Source: Anthostomella pinea (taxonomy: Eukaryota; Ascomycota; Sordariomycetes; Xylariales; Xylariaceae). Taken from it: 64,000 nucleotides of DNA. Numbering within the stretch: the first letter of the stretch is position 1; each line of letters begins with the position of its first letter. The translations under genes and the position numbers were made by a program. The notes beneath the pieces are model-generated. The model was not told where the DNA came from. It did not search any database and saw nothing but the letters and a program-made list of their open reading frames with translations. Location of the stretch: NCBI GenBank assembly GCA_963556695.1, contig CAUWAG010000008.1, positions 620,001-684,000 of the forward strand, written 5' to 3'. Shown here piece after piece: positions 1 to 10,689 of this stretch.

Positions 1-513
1 TTGTGGCCGTTCAACCGGAGTACAGATCTTCTTGTCGTAAACCATCACACGCAGTATGAACCACTCCACCGCCACCTGTCAATCCCAGCTTTACCAATTA
101 CACAATATTGACAAAACTTTGTTTACACCGTAATTACTGAATCGGGCCCCTTTTAGTCAACAACTTTACTGGATAATACTATCGTTTTTCTTCTTAAGAC
201 AGTTTGCATAGCTCACATAAAATACAGTTCGCCAATCTGTGTAAAGGTATGCTCGTATATTCTTAGATATCGTGATTTCATAACTCGTTCAGTACACCTC
301 ACAAACTTGACGATTCTGTCCTCGACCACCACCATCTTGGCCGACAGGCCAATGGTGTCGCCAACAGTCTGGTACTCATGGCCAAGCTCATGGTCAGCTC
401 GCGACCTTGCAACAGCATGGTCAAGCAAGGCCTCCAGTGGTAATAGTGCGCTACAGTGATTATCATCCTCACACTCAGGGGCAACCACCCACTCCCTTTC
501 CCCGTCTCGAAGA
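1..513. other. Region downstream of use1, no gene seen
   Basis: No reading frame here has the composition of a fungal gene. The right part is probably the 3' UTR of the minus-strand use1 gene. The left 200 bases are AT-rich and could be the edge of a gene outside the window, but nothing supports one. Confidence 0.5.
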
Positions 514-1769
514 TCAGAACCTCAACTTCGGCAAAACAAAAACCAGCACCAGCGCCACGACCGCCAGCCCCGCGATCCACAAGTACAGCAGCATGCGGCC
601 CCACCAGCCCTCGCCCTCGGTCAGGCGGCGCAGGGAGCCCAGGCGGCCCGACACGGTGACCATACCCCTCTCGCTGGCGTCGAGGCCCTGTCCCGCCGCC
701 GCCAGCACCTCGTCGTCCTCGGCCAGCGCCGACGAGAACCGGTGCGTAGACTCCTTGAGCGCGCGCGCCATGCCCACCATCGACTCCGTCAGCCGGTCCT
801 GCTCCGCGCGCTGGAGGTCCAGGACCGCCTCGGCCGTGGTTGTGGTGGTGGTGGCGAGGTCGGTTGTAGATGCGGTGGTGGTGGTGGCTTTGGGACGGGC
901 GCCGGCGAAGAGTTCGTTGCGCAGCGCGCTGCTGGAGGCAGTGTCGGCGATGGGTTGGGAGCTGGTGGACGTATTTCGAGTGCGCAGGGTTTGTGATGTT
1001 GTAGTAGTCGTATATCTATCCAAATCCGTACCCGAAGCGCGAGGGGCCTCGCTACTGTTATACGTAGGCGCAGTAGTGCTCTGCCTTCTCGGCTCGGGCA
1101 AGACCGTCTGATCTGCATCCTCCTCCTCTTCCCCCTCCTCTTCCGCTATACTCCCAAAGTCATCCCGCTGGTGATTCGAGTCGGAGCTCTGGCTCTGGCT
1201 CGGCGTGGCGACAGCGCCCAGCAGGTCCTCGCCGTCGGAGCTGTCGTCGTCGCTATCGATGGCGGCGTCCTCGAGCTCGCGCAGCCGCTCACTCACGCGC
1301 TCGAAGACGTCGCGCTTGCGGTCCAGGTCCGCCTGCATGTCCTTCCGCCGCGCGTGCACCTTGACGCCCAGGGCATCCTGTTCCAGCTTCGTGAGGAGGG
1401 TTCGGGCGTATTCGAGGTTCTGTTGCGCGATGGGCACAAGCCCCGTGTTAGCCAGCTAGATCAACACACATATGCACGTACAAGTAGTGAGCTAGAACGG
1501 GTGGGCAGAAGGAAGAACAGAGGGAGCTGTTGGTTCGTGCGAACAGTGCCAGCGCCAGGCTGGGGGTTTGACGGGTAGGCAAGGCTAGCACGTACTGTCC
1601 CGACCCTATTGCGTTCGTACTGGCTCGACCGCAGTCTGCGCTCGCGCTCGGCGTCGGCGTGCAGAATGCTCTGTTGTAGACGGGCCAATAGTCGGTTGAG
1701 GTCCGTCAGCGAGTTTGGGTTGGACACGCTCCGCCGCGGCGTTATGGGCTCATGTGTCAGTCGCGCCAT
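514..1769 (-). CDS. use1: Use1-type ER SNARE (unconventional SNARE in the ER)
   Basis: Two exons: 1769-1596 and 1455-514, with a GTACGT donor and CTAG acceptor; 371 aa. Use1 is the Q-SNARE that works with Sec20, Ufe1 and Sec22 in fusion of Golgi-derived COPI vesicles with the ER. The N-terminal half is helical and charged (SLTDLNRLLARLQQS, then a heptad-like YARTLLTKLEQDALG). The middle is a Ser/Thr/Asp-rich low-complexity linker. Near the C terminus comes a SNARE-like helix (DRLTESMVGMARALKESTHR) with an acidic stretch (LAEDDEVL) where Use1 proteins carry Asp instead of the usual layer-0 Gln. The last ~20 residues form one membrane anchor (LWIAGLAVVALVLVFVLPKL), which gives tail-anchored topology. 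The family call rests on length, tail anchor and the SNARE-like helix; the Asp assignment is inference. Coatomer delta, which acts on the same route, lies 40 kb away, but I do not read this as linkage. Confidence 0.82.
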
Positions 1770-2365
1770 GATCGCCGGACCCCAGAGAGCTGTATGTTTG
1801 GAGACTGCCTTCGTGTCAAGAGCTATGGCGCGTGCGAGTTCGAGTAGGGGGCTTCGTAAGTAGGCTGTTCAAAGGCCAGGTAACGTAACGAAGATCACAG
1901 TGCTTGCGCTGAATGTGGCGTTGTCGTACATGTAGCATGAAGCTAGATTTTATGAATAAAGTTGCTGAAGAATGAACACGGAGCACGCGTCTGTTGCAGG
2001 TTACATCATATGTACAATACCCCGTCAGCCCCGTTTCCGTTGGTGGGGCACCCGCTCGCTGCTCCGTCTATTTACTTAGCGCCCGTGTTTTGAGTCTTTG
2101 ACGCCTTACATGGTATCCACTCACTCTACGCTGTTGATATATGTGTGTCTCGTTACCTATCTTGTCACGGGGAGCGGCAAAAGACCTGGGAGGTGCTAGA
2201 AATCAATGTTATGCTATGTAAGCCTGAGTCAAACAACAGGGTATACTACTATGTTATGTACTCAAGGATCGCTGATGAATCGCCCGAACCACCCGGACCA
2301 CGGGCATAACCATTCCTAGACCCGAAACCCAAGTCTGCCCATTCCGATTATCCTTGAAACCCTGT
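1770..2365. other. Intergenic region between use1 and dcp2
   Basis: This stretch holds the use1 promoter and 5' UTR side and the dcp2 3' side. An AATAAA-like word occurs near 1953. I see no coding frame and no repeat. Confidence 0.5.
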
Positions 2366-5188
2366 TCAACGCTTGCCGGCATTGTTAGATGCATTCTCCA
2401 GAAATCCTAGCAGGAAGTTTCTATCCGCCGGTGAGAGCGCCGACGGACTGTCACGCCGAGGCCCATTGCTATCCACTGCGCCATCGCCTACACTAGAAGC
2501 GAACGACGCCAGCCGCGTTCGCGGGGCAGCACCGCCCCCGAATTGCTCGCGAGTCATAGCTTCCTTTCCTTTGTCTTGCTCGACGCCCGAGTTCGACTTC
2601 CCAAACAGAGACAACAGCGTACTCCTCTGCTCAACTGTTGAGCCTTGTCGAGCCTTGAAGCCGGTGCCTGGCATTGGAAGCGACGAAGCAGCCGGAGGAT
2701 TGGGGAACAGCGCCAATGGGTTGGGCGCAAGACCTTCAGTGCTACCATACGGGTAAGACTGCGCTGACAGGGGCTGAGCAGCGGGTGGCGAGGCTTGTCC
2801 GACGTGTTGCACTTTCATCATGACCTGAGCCGGTTGGGGCGTCAACTTGTTCGTCGATGATGTAGAACTAGCCTGAGAACGCAGCGGTAGGCTTCGGGTA
2901 GGCTCATTCAGGTTTCTTCCTGGTATCTTTGGTCCGGCAGCCGATGCCTGGCCCGCCTGAGGGCGCGCCAGTATCGCGTGCGCTCCGAAAGGTAGGTTGG
3001 TCTCGGGGTTCATCTGCATCGGTCGACCATTCTCCTGAGCTGCGGTTCTTAGAGTATCCGCAAGAATGGGACCTTGGTTCACTCGTTGTTGCTTCAACTG
3101 CTCTGTTTGAGCTGGTTGACGAACAGTGGGGGCAGTCGCAGGTTGCGGTTGAAGTAGAGCCTTGTCCTCGCTACCAGCATGGCCTTGCGATGAGGTGGAT
3201 TCCGCCGGCTTGAACATGCCGAGCAAACCAGCACGATGCTTGTCCGTTGGTGCCAGGAGACGTACGTTGGCGGCCGAGAAAGACGCCTGAGCAACAGTGG
3301 TAGGAGGCATGCTTGTTTGGCCATATTGACCAGCATAGCCACCGTTGGACGCAGGAGATGGCCGTTGCGGGTGCTGGTGTTCCATGGAGATATTCATGGT
3401 CCTGTGAAGAGGTGACGGCTGTTGCGCAGTCTGCGGGTGCTGTTGTTGCATGGAGATATTCATGGTCCCGTGTAAAGGTGACGGCTGTTGCGCAGATTGC
3501 GGGCCTGAGTTCGGCTGGGGGTTATGGCCCTTCAAAACACTCAGAAGGCCTGCTGTGTGCGCAGGCAGCTGAGGCTGCTTCATTTCAGGTTGGATGCCGT
3601 GGACACCATGAGCATGGGGTTGATACTGAGGACCGGGGCCTGCGTATTGGCCACCCTGAAGGTGTCCTGTATTAGGTGTTGCTTGTGCGCCAGGGGCCTT
3701 GACTGCAGGTGAGGGGGCCATGCCACGCAAGATTTGTGCCTGCAATGGCAGCGGCTGAGGATGGACCAGCTGGACGGGTGGGTTTGGTAAAGGCCGTGGC
3801 GGGTTCGGCAAAGGTTGCGGAATGTTGATCTCATTCGTGACATACACATGCGGCCGGGCTCGGTGCTGTTGATGTTGGTGCTGCAAGTAGCTAGCATGGG
3901 CGTTGGGCTCGATCGGAAATGCGGGTGGTGCTGCATAGTTTGGTTGAGGTAACTTGTGTGCCACATGGTGATACTGGGGCGTCTGGGGCTCAGGAGCTCC
4001 TGCCAGTTCCTGACCGAGCGGAGTGCGAGGCATTTCTTGGTTGTGTCCAGGTGCACGTCCATTGCTAGCCATCTTGGGTTGCAAGAGTGACATGAGGGTC
4101 TGTCCTGCCTGTTGGTTGGTTGTTGGAGATGGTAACTGCAAGCCTTGCGTAGGTGGTTTGACTTGAAGTAGCCGCTGCAGCTCTCTCGTTGCACCGTCGA
4201 TAAATTCGGGGTGTGTGCCGGAAAGAGGCGGTTCCATCGGTTCGTCGAGAACGTTATCGTCTGTCAAGGTCTCTTCTGGCAAGGTTAAGGGGTTCTGGTC
4301 GTTGGGGGCTGGAGCGTTGTGCGCATTGTTCTTCTTCTGTTTCATGACCCATTGCCTCAGTGGCACCATGAAGGGCGCAACCATGTAGAACTTGTCCTGG
4401 GATGTAGCTCCTTGATTCTTACCCGCGCCCTTTTTCTTGCGAAAGGCAGGCAGCTCCGAAACGTTGTACCACCTGATGTCACCAATCTCCTTCCTTGTTT
4501 TCGTCGCAAAGACGGTGTCCTCTGGTATGCCGCGAAAAACGTAGAGTCGCACCTGCTGGTCATGCATGGTGGCCTCGAGAGGGTGTACCGGTTCGTTCCT
4601 TTCGACTATCCCAGCTTTCCGGAGGTCGTATCCCGTCTCCTCGTAGACTTCCCGAACGGCGCAATCAAGGTCGGGTTCGTCATAGTTGATTTTGCCTCGA
4701 GGGAAGCTCCAGCTTGCGCCTTTCTTCCAACCTCGTACGAGCACTGCGGCATCCATCGCTTCATTAAGCATGATGGCTCCTCTGACTGGAACTCGTGTCT
4801 TGTACTGCATGAATTCTTCAAAGGCTTTGAGATGGCTATCGGCGGAGAAGGAGGCGAGGAGGGGGCAATGCGTGAACATCTTCAGGCTGAAGCTTCGGAG
4901 GGACATGGACGGGAGGGTCGGGTCCAGGGGCCGAATGAAATCTTCGTAGAACCATTGTGCTTCTTCAATTTGGAAGCATATACGTGCTACCGACGAAAGA
5001 TCTGCTCGCGGGAGGTTTATGATGAATCGGACGCAGAGGTCGTCCAGCCCTGTAAATATGTGTCAGCACATCGCGCATCCAACCAGCTGGTGGTTCCCTG
5101 CGAGTCCATCCCCATGAAGGATAATAAGTATGTTGTCAGAAGGCTGGCGCTACGTACAATCTTCTAGTGTCATCTTTTCTTGAGCCAT
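2366..5188 (-). CDS. dcp2: mRNA-decapping enzyme Dcp2 (Nudix hydrolase)
   Basis: Two exons: 5188-5158 and 5049-2366; 904 aa. The first exon encodes only ten codons and part of the Trp that opens the Dcp2 regulatory domain (MTLEDW then LDDLCVRFIINLP). Dcp2 removes the m7G cap and commits mRNA to 5'-3' decay in P-bodies. The N-terminal domain includes the Dcp1-binding block around IEEAQWFYEDFIRPLDP. The Nudix box lies at residues ~129-152 (GKINYDEPDL, then REVYEETGYD) and carries the catalytic glutamates; Box B follows. The long C-terminal tail is Gln/Pro-rich and disordered. It contains several leucine-rich helical motifs (TLMSLLQ, GLLSVLKG, GLLGMFKP, TLLSLFGK, FLLGFLEN) of the type that bind Edc3 in fungal Dcp2. 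A 66-bp in-frame duplication (3368-3499) sits in the tail. The start is fixed by conservation of the exon 1 peptide. Confidence 0.95.
3368..3499 (-). repeat. 66-bp tandem duplication inside dcp2
   Basis: Two adjacent 66-bp units (3368-3433, 3434-3499) differ at only a few positions. Each encodes 22 residues built around QQPSPLH..TMNISM. The repeat is in frame and lies in the disordered tail between two leucine-rich motifs. Confidence 0.9.
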
Positions 5189-5836
5189 GTTGACGTCCGC
5201 GTACTGGCATGACCGCAGCTACGGCGACTGGTTGAAGTGATGGTGGGAGACGAGCTCGTCAAGGCAGCAGAGGTGCCAGAAGGTAACGAGCGCGTGCGCA
5301 AGATATGGGCGGGGTTGTGGGCAGTTGTTGTGAACAACGCTCGGAACAAGCTACCAACTGGCGCAGACGAGGCGCTGATTAAGGTACCGGAGATGTTGTG
5401 CGTTTTGCAGTGAGAGTGTGTCCGGATATGGAGCTCTCTCATAAGTGTAGCGCTGCTGCGCTCAGTTATAACTGATGTTTGTTTATTGCGATAGACTTTA
5501 GGGTTCGGGATGAATGCGAATAATGCTATTGTTGACGAGAGAGATCTCGATGAATGGCAGATGGGTTGAAGGTTCAGGTTGATGAATGGGGATCACTGCT
5601 GGCCCAAGTGCCCAACGCACGACGTCGTGTCAGTTCTGGCCGAGGGGAGCTCCAGATTGTGGCACAGTCAGAGTGGCGGAGGAACTAGTTAGATGTGGCT
5701 AGTGGATGTAAAGTCAGCACGAGCCAACTTCAAGTTGAATGAGAGAAGTACCGTACATATGAGGTAGGTCGAGGCTTCGATACACGATCCCAATTTCTGC
5801 CGCCAGTTCTGGTTGATTATTTAGGCATGTATACCA

Positions 5837-5890
5837 ACGGACGGTCAATCTCTGACGGACGGCCAATCTCTGACGGACGGCCAATCTCTG
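5837..5890. repeat. Minisatellite, 3 x 18 bp
   Basis: Three head-to-tail copies of an 18-bp unit (ACGGACGGYCAATCTCTG). Only one base differs, T in the first copy and C in the other two. Confidence 0.93.
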
Positions 5891-6535
5891 TCTAACTTGG
5901 CCCGAGCCTTCAGCAAGCACACCGACTACCTCACCAGACAAGTTCCTATCCGTCAACGTGATTAGCCAAGTGGTGATGTTAAAGTATTCCCAGCTACCAT
6001 ATCGAGCCGGTATGCCCGTCAACATAACATATGTCACCATTCAACTGTATCGTGTGCCAGATCACGTAACTTCAACGATATATGTGGAGGTTGCATTTCG
6101 AAGCAGACGCTTGCTTGACTATGCCCTACACATCCGTGCTCCTGATCATTGCGGACGGGGAGGTATCAAGATACTCAACGACCAGAGCTTATCCAGGCCC
6201 TTCTTCACTTCAATGTCTTCAGTTCAACGGTAGGGGAACGATATATTCTTCCCATGCTAGGATCTCTATTTCCCAATAGTTATATGTAGGTCATGCACAG
6301 AGTTTCTAAGCCAGTTATCACCATGCCCAAGCCTTCGCTTTCTAAACACAGTGCACACTCATCAAGGAAACACAGCTACCCCCACCAGACGTTTACTTAT
6401 TAATTCACCAACACCCCTACCAGCAAAAGACTGCAAGTATAACTCCCAGCATGCACTAAACCACCAAATCAACGAGTCCCCCCTACCCTGACAATTCCAC
6501 CCCATGTCTTGAAGGCCAAGTGCAGCGAGCCCCTC

Positions 6536-6605
6536 ATACTCGTGCCCCGCACCACTTTCCACCTCGCTAGGGCTCACCACGTAAAGTGGTGCGGGGCACG
6601 GGTAT
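6536..6605. repeat. Inverted repeat, 23-bp arms, 24-nt loop
   Basis: Arms 6536-6558 and 6583-6605 are reverse complements with one mismatch; the inner 18 bp (6541-6558 and 6583-6600) are perfect. The loop is 24 nt. The arms are GC-rich in an otherwise AT-leaning spacer, so a transcript would form a stable hairpin. I see no target-site duplication or element body that would make it a transposon. Confidence 0.88.
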
Positions 6606-7446
6606 CGTTTTCCCCAGTCAATGAAGAGCTCAAGGCGTCACATATCCAACAGTTACAACTGTGATATAGATGGGCTAGGTAGGAATACTCATGTTGGTCG
6701 TCTCTGTCGTCCTTCCGGTGCGTGTGAACGGCCGCTAGTGGAGCAACACCAGGAACGGTATATCGACCCACATTACTAAATTTAGCATCAGGATAGATCC
6801 GGTGCCGCGGAGTCGGATCCAAAGAGGGGCAGACGGGACAAGGCCAAGGGCCCTGGGGGGTCTCCTCGACCAGATTTCCAACTTCCAGAGGGGTCGAGGC
6901 CCGAGAGGCTGTTGGGCTTTCATATGCGTTTCTCCTCGTGGTATGTATCACAGGCCAATCTCACCAGCCAAACGGCAACCAAAGATGCTCCGGTTGCACA
7001 TCCAGATCAGCTTTTCTAGTCCGTGTCTCCCAGCATGCATAGGAGATGTAGACACACACACTTGCAAGTAATAGAACCTTTTATGAGTGAATAGTAATGC
7101 TATTCGCAGGCGGCTGGGTGGCTGGCCTCATTGCCAACCGTTCTGCAGAGGTAGAGTCAATTGAAGCTGTTCAGTTGTGCTCCGGATCATCCTACAGGAT
7201 GGGAGCATTATTTTCCCTGATGACGAATCACAGACCTGGGTATCCCTAACTCCGTCACCCCTACTCGGAGTGTTTCCCCATTGCAAATTTCATACCGATC
7301 CTTGGGACCACACAGTCTCCATTTCTTCTTGCGAAGTGGTCTCTCCCAGACAGGCCAGCATCAACCAGCTTAAAACATAATCAAGTAAGGCAATACACGC
7401 GCGCCAGTCATCATCCGTGTTGCACAGACAACCGTTTTTTAACTCG

Positions 7447-9176
7447 TCATGCTGTGACGTCCACAGTTCCAGGCATCTCGGATGAGGTATCGAACTTATC
7501 GTCAGTCTCATCGTTGTCCTCGTCATCCAGGCGCAGCATGTCAAACCGATTTCGGAACCCTGGAGCTGCTTTGTTGGGGGGAGCTCGCTGCGGCACGGGC
7601 TGCGGTGGCATCTTCTGAATGACCTCAATCGGCTGCTCGCACTCGTCCACGTCCCACTCGATCTTGGAGCCTTTGTACGTCCTGCAACAAATGCGGTTAG
7701 AGACTTCGAAAGACTTGGCTGACAGCATTGCTTACGCTCGGCTCATCATGCACGTTCGCGCGAACATGGCATTGTGCACAGAGTTGGTCTTGATGTAACA
7801 ACTGCCCCCAATGAACTCGACCTTGATGACGACAAGATTGTGGATGTGCTCCAAGTCATCGCGAATGGTGTCTTCAGTATGCTTGGGGTCACATCGTCGA
7901 ATAATCATGTTGCGGGTTGCACCAGTACCAATCTTGCTGGCGACATGTCCAGCAAGATGGAAATGACGGTCTGCCCATCGAATGAAGACCTAATAGTATC
8001 TCATTAGCCAGGTCAAGCAGGAATAATCGTGAAGGGTGCCAACCCTCTTGTTGTTGATGTAGATATCATTCTTCCTTGCGTGATCGTAGAATCGCACAGC
8101 ATCTTCCTCGTGTAAGAAGGAAACAAGGCACATGTGGTCAGCAGCTCGGAGAAAGATATCTAGGAGCAGTCCACCACGAACGACACTCGTCACATCCCAA
8201 TGAGTGGTTCGGTCTGGCAGGCCACCCAGCATTAGTGTTCTCTTGCACATTCGAGCATAATGCGGTCGTTGCGGGGCGTTCTCAGCCTGGCCGAAGGGCA
8301 TAAACGTGCGCTCATTATTCAGATCGGATGTTGGACCTTCAGCCGAATAAGAAGGGGTGTCTTCATCGCCATGTGGCTCCTGCTCAGCCCAGTCGTGCTT
8401 CCCGGCCTGTCTAGACCCGAACCCGTTGTAGTGGTTCGCACCATCGCCTTGGAGGAACGGACTATACGAGGAGACGTTGGAGGATGGTCGGAAGTTCGAG
8501 TGCGCTTGTGACATGGGCTTCAGGCGAGCTCCTCCGTCTTCGGTGTCGTCACGCTTGTACGAGGGCCTAGAGGCCGCGTATGCACCAGCAGGCGGAACGT
8601 AGTCGTTATCCTGGATCAGGGTCTAGCAGATGTCAGCTTGTCCTTTGAGGTAACTCCACGCGTGGATTAGACGCGCAACCATAAGGCCGTGGAGTCGTGT
8701 TGCAGCCACAGAATTGGTACTTACCGTGATATGGTCTTCAGTGACACCAGCACCCATGAGGCTCCGCTTCAGGTTTGCTTGTACTTGTCAGAAAGACTGG
8801 CTTGCATGCAGGTGTAGGGTTTGGAGAATTGCACACCATATTGACGGGCAACGAGCAGAAGGTTGTCATACTCCTCTCTAGACACGGGTACGAACGAGTC
8901 CAACGCGGCCGAAAACGCGTTCTCGGCGAGGCCATCGTTCTGGTTCTAGACCATCTAGTGAGAAGGCCTGCAAAGCCATTGAAGTCCTAAGGCATGGATA
9001 TAACATACATGTTCGGCCCTGGAGGTCAAGACAGGTCAGCCTCTGCGACATCGTCACACGAGGGGAGCTTCGGGACAGGAGGCGATAAGATAAGTTTTGG
9101 ATGCGACTCACCTTCGCAACAATGTCTCGAAATAGGTGCGATCAATTGTGACGGCGCTGGATCCCGGAGCGGCCAT
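7447..9176 (-). CDS. RNA-binding protein with two RRM-like domains
   Basis: Seven exons on the minus strand: 9176-9112, 9018-9009, 8945-8837, 8777-8725, 8622-8044, 7989-7736 and 7681-7447; 434 aa. All junctions are GT-AG and frame-consistent. Exon 2 is a 10-nt microexon that completes the peptide FETLLRRAEH. The N-terminal part is helical (EEYDNLLLVARQYANLKRSL). A disordered linker follows, then an RRM with LMLGGLPDRTTHWDV as its RNP2-like strand and HMCLVSFLHEEDAVRFYDHA as its RNP1-like strand. A second, divergent RRM begins at RNMIIRRCDPKHTEDTI and contains GGSCYIKT. It is probably a cytoplasmic post-transcriptional regulator. It resembles fungal RRM proteins annotated around differentiation, but I do not recognise a named orthologue. 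The tail is acidic (LDDEDNDETDDKFD). Confidence 0.85.
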
Positions 9177-10689
9177 TTCGCATGCTCGACCTCTCGGCTT
9201 TCCAGGTGGGAAGAGTTGAGCAGGAAGAGGTGCGGGCGCCAGATCAGTGGCAGAAGAAATCCGATAAATCAAATTCGTCGTTTGGTGTTCGAACCTGCCC
9301 GCGCAAGCCGGCCTGCAGCGATCACTAAGGTATCGCTGCAGGTGGCCAGTGGATCACTGTCCCGTGCACAATCGCTGTAGATACAGCGCACATTGGCCTG
9401 CTGCAGGTGCAGGTGTGGAGTCAATTGGGGAAGCACGGTGAGCACCCGCGGTAGAGTGGGCCAATACCCCAGCTTCCCAAGTTCCAACAGCATCAGGTCC
9501 ATCCCGTCTTGACAGGGCCCAGACCAGCCTGACCAGTGACCAGTTGGTTCTTCTGGCACATGGAAGGCTGCCAAGGCTGCCATCCGCATTCAAAACATCC
9601 ATCTCGTGAGATTCACCTAGGTCACTGCAGGTACCTAAGTCACTAAACCACCAAGCCCCAATAGAACTCTACCTATGGCTTGCTTTTCTGCTGAACTCTT
9701 GTATCTGGCGAAGGACCTCCCTGCTCCATCTCAGCCTCTGTTTTAATATTCGGCACCTGTCACGTATGTACATCCTAAGCGCTGGAACTTGGCACACCGC
9801 TTCCCATACAAGGGGTCTACAATTTCGCCAAACCAACAAACACTCCCTCGACATTGAAGGACCTTCCCATCCCTAAAAATAACCGGGGAGCCCCAACTGC
9901 CCACCATCCAGATACCGTGGAGAAAGAATGCCCGCGTATGGGGTAGAAAGCTCATTGCTTGGACTATGGGTGGTAGCAGGGTTTGGAGAGATCCATCTGC
10001 CATCCAAGGAAACAACTGTCGTTAGAGCCCATTACAGCTCACCAGGTCCTTTTGGATAAGCCAGATGCCAAGAGTAAGACTATTTGTTAACATGAACAAC
10101 AGGAGCCGAGAAAACGTCGCCCCCACGAGAGGCTTCCAACCAAACCACACGTGATGCACCACGGGAGGCTCGGTATGTCATGTTAACTTGGACCGAGGCT
10201 TAGCAACGTGATACTGGCCCCATGATACGCTCGTGCCAGCCCGCGATAGTTCCTCGACACTACCAACATACAATCATGCAGGCAGTTGACACAACGACTT
10301 CATGACCACCTCAGCGGCAATTGTTTTGATTTTAAGTGGCTTACCCTACTGATACTTAATAGAATGTTGAGTTTCTAAGCACAATGCTCTTTACTTCGAC
10401 TTCCCATCTGAGAGACGGCGTGTTCCGAACGGGCACAAATCCTATGTCGAGCTCGTACCGAGGTGTTTAGGAGCAGCGCCAACGAATGGGATACCAAGTA
10501 AGACGCCAGTGAGAACCCCGATTTCAATGTGCTCCAGCCAGCAAATAGGTAAACAACTAGGCCGAACCGCATAGCCTTGGTAACCCCCGCCACTACGAAG
10601 GTGCTCCCGAGGCCGCCGACTTGTGCAAAGGCTTTGAGGTAAGTACATGATGTGCTTTTCGAGCACGTTAATGGTTAGCATGTCACTAG
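9177..10689. other. 1.5-kb intergenic region
   Basis: The left part is the promoter and 5' UTR of the RRM gene and includes a short palindrome at 9312-9342. The remainder has only short, low-quality frames on both strands. I see no RNA gene. Confidence 0.45.
9312..9342. repeat. Short inverted repeat upstream of the RRM gene
   Basis: Two perfect 11-bp arms (CCTGCAGCGAT and its reverse complement) are separated by 9 nt, about 140 bp upstream of the start codon. It could be a binding site for a dimeric regulator or a 5'-UTR hairpin; this is inference only. Confidence 0.6.

Larger units (their letters stand above)
5189..7446. other. 2.26-kb intergenic region with small repeats
   Basis: The first few hundred bases are the dcp2 5' UTR and promoter side. 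No frame in the rest has protein-like composition. Contents seen: a 3 x 18-bp minisatellite (5837-5890) and a strong 23-bp inverted repeat (6536-6605). The last ~300 bases are the 3' side of the RRM gene. Confidence 0.5.
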
